Positions 61,574 through 64,000 of a stretch of DNA of 64,000 bases are shown here, one piece after another (the first letter of the stretch is position 1; each line of letters begins with the position of its first letter). The DNA is from Aminipila butyrica (GTDB lineage: Bacteria > Bacillota > Clostridia > Peptostreptococcales > Anaerovoracaceae). The DNA lies in NCBI RefSeq assembly GCF_010669305.1, contig NZ_CP048649.1:1240001-1304000 (forward strand), written 5' to 3'. The position numbers were made by a program, and so were the translations under genes. A model generated the notes under the pieces. That model saw only the letters and a program-made list of their open reading frames with translations. It was not told where the DNA came from and made no database searches.

Positions 61574-61678
61574 TTGTCTTTGCGACTGACGGAAATAGGT
61601 GGGGGGAACCACCGGGAAACAAAGACTGATCAAATGCCGACCGTCTGGGCAGTACCTTGGTGTGCTGCCCTTTTTTTG
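61574..61678 (+). promoter_or_regulatory. ZTP riboswitch (pfl motif) with overlapping terminator
   Basis: The leader has the pfl-motif layout. Stem P1 is GTCTTTG (61576-61582) with CAAAGAC (61620-61626), enclosing the conserved GACTGACGGAAATAGGTGG and CCACCGGGAAAC segments. The 3' domain is GCCGACCGTCTGGGCAG (61636-61652). GGGCAG (61647-61652) pairs with CTGCCC (61665-61670) before seven T, forming the terminator. Ligand ZTP/ZMP, which signals 10-formyl-THF shortage, should prevent termination and raise pflB, supplying formate for one-carbon metabolism. The motif identity is by eye. Confidence 0.9.
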
Positions 61679-61744
61679 CGGGGAGAACCGCTTGGTGAGG
61701 CACGTAAACTGAGGTATGGGAATAGAAGAAAAGGAGTTGGCAGT

Positions 61745-63973
61745 ATGAAACCATGGAGAACTTTTAAAGAAGGCAACTGGAACGAAACGGTGGATGTAAG
61801 GGACTTTATTCAGAAGAATTACCGTCCTTACGATGGGAATGCGGATTTTTTGGCGGAGCCTACAGCTCGAACCTTGCGTCTGCGAGAACGATTTGAAGAG
61901 TTGCTGCGGCTGGAGCAACAACGGGGCGGGGTTTATGCCATCGACACAGAGACGGTCATCACCCCTACTGCCTTCCCCGCCGGATATATCTGCAAGGAGG
62001 ATGAGCTGATTGTGGGCCTACAGACAGACGAACCCCTAAAGCGGGCCTGCAATCCTTTTGGCGGCATGCGCATGGTCCACAATGCCTGCGAAGAATACGG
62101 AAGCTCGGTTTCTCCGAAAATAGAGCAACAGTTCTGTCAGCACAAAACCCATAACGAGGCCGTATTTAATGCGTATACTGCGGATATTTTAGCCGCCAGA
62201 AAAGCGGGGATCATCACGGGGCTGCCGGACGCTTATGGCCGGGGACGGATCATCGGTGATTACCGCCGGGTAGCCCTATATGGCGTAGATTTTCTAATTG
62301 ATAAGAAGAAGGCCGATAAGCTGGAGCTGGAAAAACAGCCTTTGACAGAAGACACCATTCGGCTGCTGGAAGAGCTGGCAGACCAACTGGGTGCCTTGGA
62401 TCAGATGAAGGCTATGGCTCAGGAATACGGATACGATATTTCCAGACCGGCGGAAACCGCCAGAGAAGCTGTCCAGTGGCTGTATTTTGCCTACTTGGCG
62501 GCTATTAAGGAGCAAAACGGGGCAGCCATGAGCCTGGGACGGGTGACCACCTTTTTAGATATTTACTTTGAGCGAGACCTGTCGGAAGGCTGCATCACGG
62601 AAGAAGCCGCACAGGAACTGATGGATGACTTCGTGCTTAAGCTTCGGGCGGCCCGCCACCTGCGGACTCCAGAATACAACGAGCTTTTCGGCGGAGACCC
62701 TATGTGGATTACAGAAGCCATCGGCGGCATGGGAGAAGATGGCCGCCATTTGGTGACAAAGAGCAGCTATCGCATTCTGCATACTTTATACAACTTGAAT
62801 CCCAGCGCGGAGCCGAATCTGACCGTTCTATGGTCTAAGGATCTGCCAGAGAACTGGAAAGCCTATCTGGCTCAGGTCTCCATGGAAACCGATGCACTGC
62901 AATATGAAAGCGACGACCGGATGCGGCCTTTGTACGGAGACGATTATGCCATTGCTTGCTGCGTATCGGCTATGCGGGTTGGCCAGGATATGCAGTTCTT
63001 CGGCGCTCGGGCCAACCTGGCCAAGCTCATGTTGTATGCGGTCAACGGCGGCGCAGATGAGGTGAAAAAAATTCAGGTAGGACCGAAGCTGCCAATATGG
63101 GAAGAGGAATACCTGGATTACGACAAACTGATGGAGCGCATGGATTATTACCGGAAGTGGCTGGCAAAGACTTATGTGGATGCCTTAAATATCATTCATA
63201 TGATGCACGATCGCTATGCTTACGAAAAGAGCCAGATGGCCCTCCACGACAGTCAGGTTCGCCGCCTCATGGCTTTTGGCATCGCTGGCCTCAGCTGCTT
63301 GACCGATTCCCTTTCTGCGGTGAAATATGCTAAGGTCAAGTGTCTGCGAGACCCGGAGACTGGTCTTGTTACCGATTTTCAGGTAGAGGGCGAATTTCCG
63401 GCCTTCGGTAACGATGACGACCGGGTAGATGAAATTGCCAGCCAGCAGACGGAGAAGTTCTACCAGGCTCTTCAGGAATATCCCTTATACCGTCAGGCGG
63501 TTCATACCTTGTCGGTGTTGACCATCACCTCCAACGTCATGTATGGAAAGAAGACCGGCAATACGCCAGATGGACGGCGGGCAGGAGAGCCCCTGGCTCC
63601 TGGTGCTAATCCAATGAGCGGACGGGAGAAAAATGGCGCTATTGCTAGCTTAAATTCCGTAGCCAAGCTGTCCTATGACGTGTGCCGGGACGGTATTTCC
63701 AATACCTTTACCATCGTGCCAGGGGCATTAGGCAAGACTAGGGAACAGCGTATCAGCAATCTGGTGAGTCTGCTGGACGGCTATTTCCTCCAGGGGGCTC
63801 ATCACCTGAACGTCAACGTGCTGGATCGGCAGGTGCTGTTGGATGCCTACGACCATCCAGAGCAATATCCGAACCTGACCATTCGGGTGTCCGGCTATGC
63901 GGTGAACTTCTATAAGCTGTCCAGGGAACAACAGCGAGAGGTCATCTCTAGGACTTTCCACCAAGCGGTATAA
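61745..63973 (+). CDS. pflB: Formate C-acetyltransferase (pyruvate formate-lyase)
   Basis: This glycyl-radical enzyme splits pyruvate and CoA into acetyl-CoA and formate under anaerobic conditions. The 742-residue protein has the adjacent catalytic cysteines in DDYAIACCVSAMRVGQ (near residues 405-406) and the glycyl-radical motif RVSGYAVNF, with Gly near 717, about 26 residues from the end. GARANLAKLMLYAVNGG and TPDGRRAGEPLAPGANPMSG also match PflB. ATG 61745 has GGAG upstream; the longer frame from 61574 would run through the riboswitch and is rejected. The activating enzyme gene is not in the window; the last 27 bases hold no recognisable feature. Confidence 0.97.
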   Translation: MKPWRTFKEGNWNETVDVRDFIQKNYRPYDGNADFLAEPTARTLRLRERFEELLRLEQQRGGVYAIDTETVITPTAFPAGYICKEDELIVGLQTDEPLKRACNPFGGMRMVHNACEEYGSSVSPKIEQQFCQHKTHNEAVFNAYTADILAARKAGIITGLPDAYGRGRIIGDYRRVALYGVDFLIDKKKADKLELEKQPLTEDTIRLLEELADQLGALDQMKAMAQEYGYDISRPAETAREAVQWLYFAYLAAIKEQNGAAMSLGRVTTFLDIYFERDLSEGCITEEAAQELMDDFVLKLRAARHLRTPEYNELFGGDPMWITEAIGGMGEDGRHLVTKSSYRILHTLYNLNPSAEPNLTVLWSKDLPENWKAYLAQVSMETDALQYESDDRMRPLYGDDYAIACCVSAMRVGQDMQFFGARANLAKLMLYAVNGGADEVKKIQVGPKLPIWEEEYLDYDKLMERMDYYRKWLAKTYVDALNIIHMMHDRYAYEKSQMALHDSQVRRLMAFGIAGLSCLTDSLSAVKYAKVKCLRDPETGLVTDFQVEGEFPAFGNDDDRVDEIASQQTEKFYQALQEYPLYRQAVHTLSVLTITSNVMYGKKTGNTPDGRRAGEPLAPGANPMSGREKNGAIASLNSVAKLSYDVCRDGISNTFTIVPGALGKTREQRISNLVSLLDGYFLQGAHHLNVNVLDRQVLLDAYDHPEQYPNLTIRVSGYAVNFYKLSREQQREVISRTFHQAV

Positions 63974-64000
63974 ACCGTGCAACCCCCCCTCTGTCTTTTT

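Noticed and set aside
61574..61744. N-terminal extension of pflB by 57 codons
   Set aside because: This stretch is the ZTP riboswitch and its terminator; the PflB family starts near ATG 61745.
1..64000. CRISPR arrays, tRNA or rRNA genes, intact insertion sequences, prophage
   Set aside because: No regularly spaced repeats, tRNA arms, rRNA segments, transposase or phage structural genes were seen while reading the window.

Overview
The window reads as chromosome of a spore-forming, amino-acid-fermenting anaerobe of class Clostridia, perhaps near the Anaerovoracaceae; that placement is inference. It rests on spoIVA, spmA/spmB and a PdaB-like deacetylase (sporulation), on the iorAB-ptb-buk-aminotransferase cluster and a glycyl-radical pyruvate formate-lyase (anaerobic fermentation), and on Firmicutes-type control elements: a T-box before valS, a CIRCE operator before clpB and a ZTP (pfl-motif) riboswitch before pflB. 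No rRNA, tRNA, CRISPR array, prophage or intact insertion sequence was seen.

Layout. 1-4.7 kb: a sensor with two solute-binding domains, cut by the window edge on the minus strand, then a DUF3160 lipoprotein translationally coupled to a small FG-GAP-like protein. 4.7-13.2 kb: T-box/valS, folC, a lipid kinase, mnmA, a GNAT acetyltransferase, a PdaB-like deacetylase and a small orphan gene. 13.2-19.3 kb: a minus-strand spmA-spmB-LD-carboxypeptidase operon, an orphan membrane protein, and three peptidases (M19, VanX-like M15, M20D). 19.5-26.7 kb: a visibly AT-richer cassette of amino-acid permease, M20 hydrolase, two YtcJ-like amidohydrolases and a BTAD-type regulator with an unfamiliar C-terminus. 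26.9-38.6 kb: a two-OB-fold SSB-like protein, then a repeat-rich leader and the housekeeping run plsX-rnc-smc-ftsY-der-plsY-gpsA-miaB. 38.7-44.3 kb: iorA-iorB-ptb-buk-aminotransferase. 44.3-48.6 kb, minus strand: ECF sigma/anti-sigma pair and a BlaI/BlaR1-like pair. 48.7-64 kb: spoIVA, an esterase lipoprotein, an MFS exporter, a pair of coiled-coil membrane proteins (one with a PstS-like domain) next to cardiolipin synthase, a LysM protein, an M50 protease, an HxlR regulator, clpB and pflB.

How the genes work together. The aminotransferase, IorAB, Ptb and Buk form a plausible complete route from an aromatic or branched amino acid through the 2-oxoacid and acyl-CoA to a free acid plus ATP, yielding reduced ferredoxin. 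The peptidases and the permease/hydrolase cassette would feed amino acids to it. PlsX, PlsY, GpsA and cardiolipin synthase supply phospholipid. Rnc, SMC, FtsY and Der serve RNA processing, chromosome, membrane targeting and ribosome functions.

The least explained parts are: the 27.6-28.0 kb leader, with repeated promoter-hairpin modules that could encode two related micro-peptides; the coiled-coil/PstS-like pair beside cls; and the 19.5-26.7 kb catabolic cassette with its regulator.
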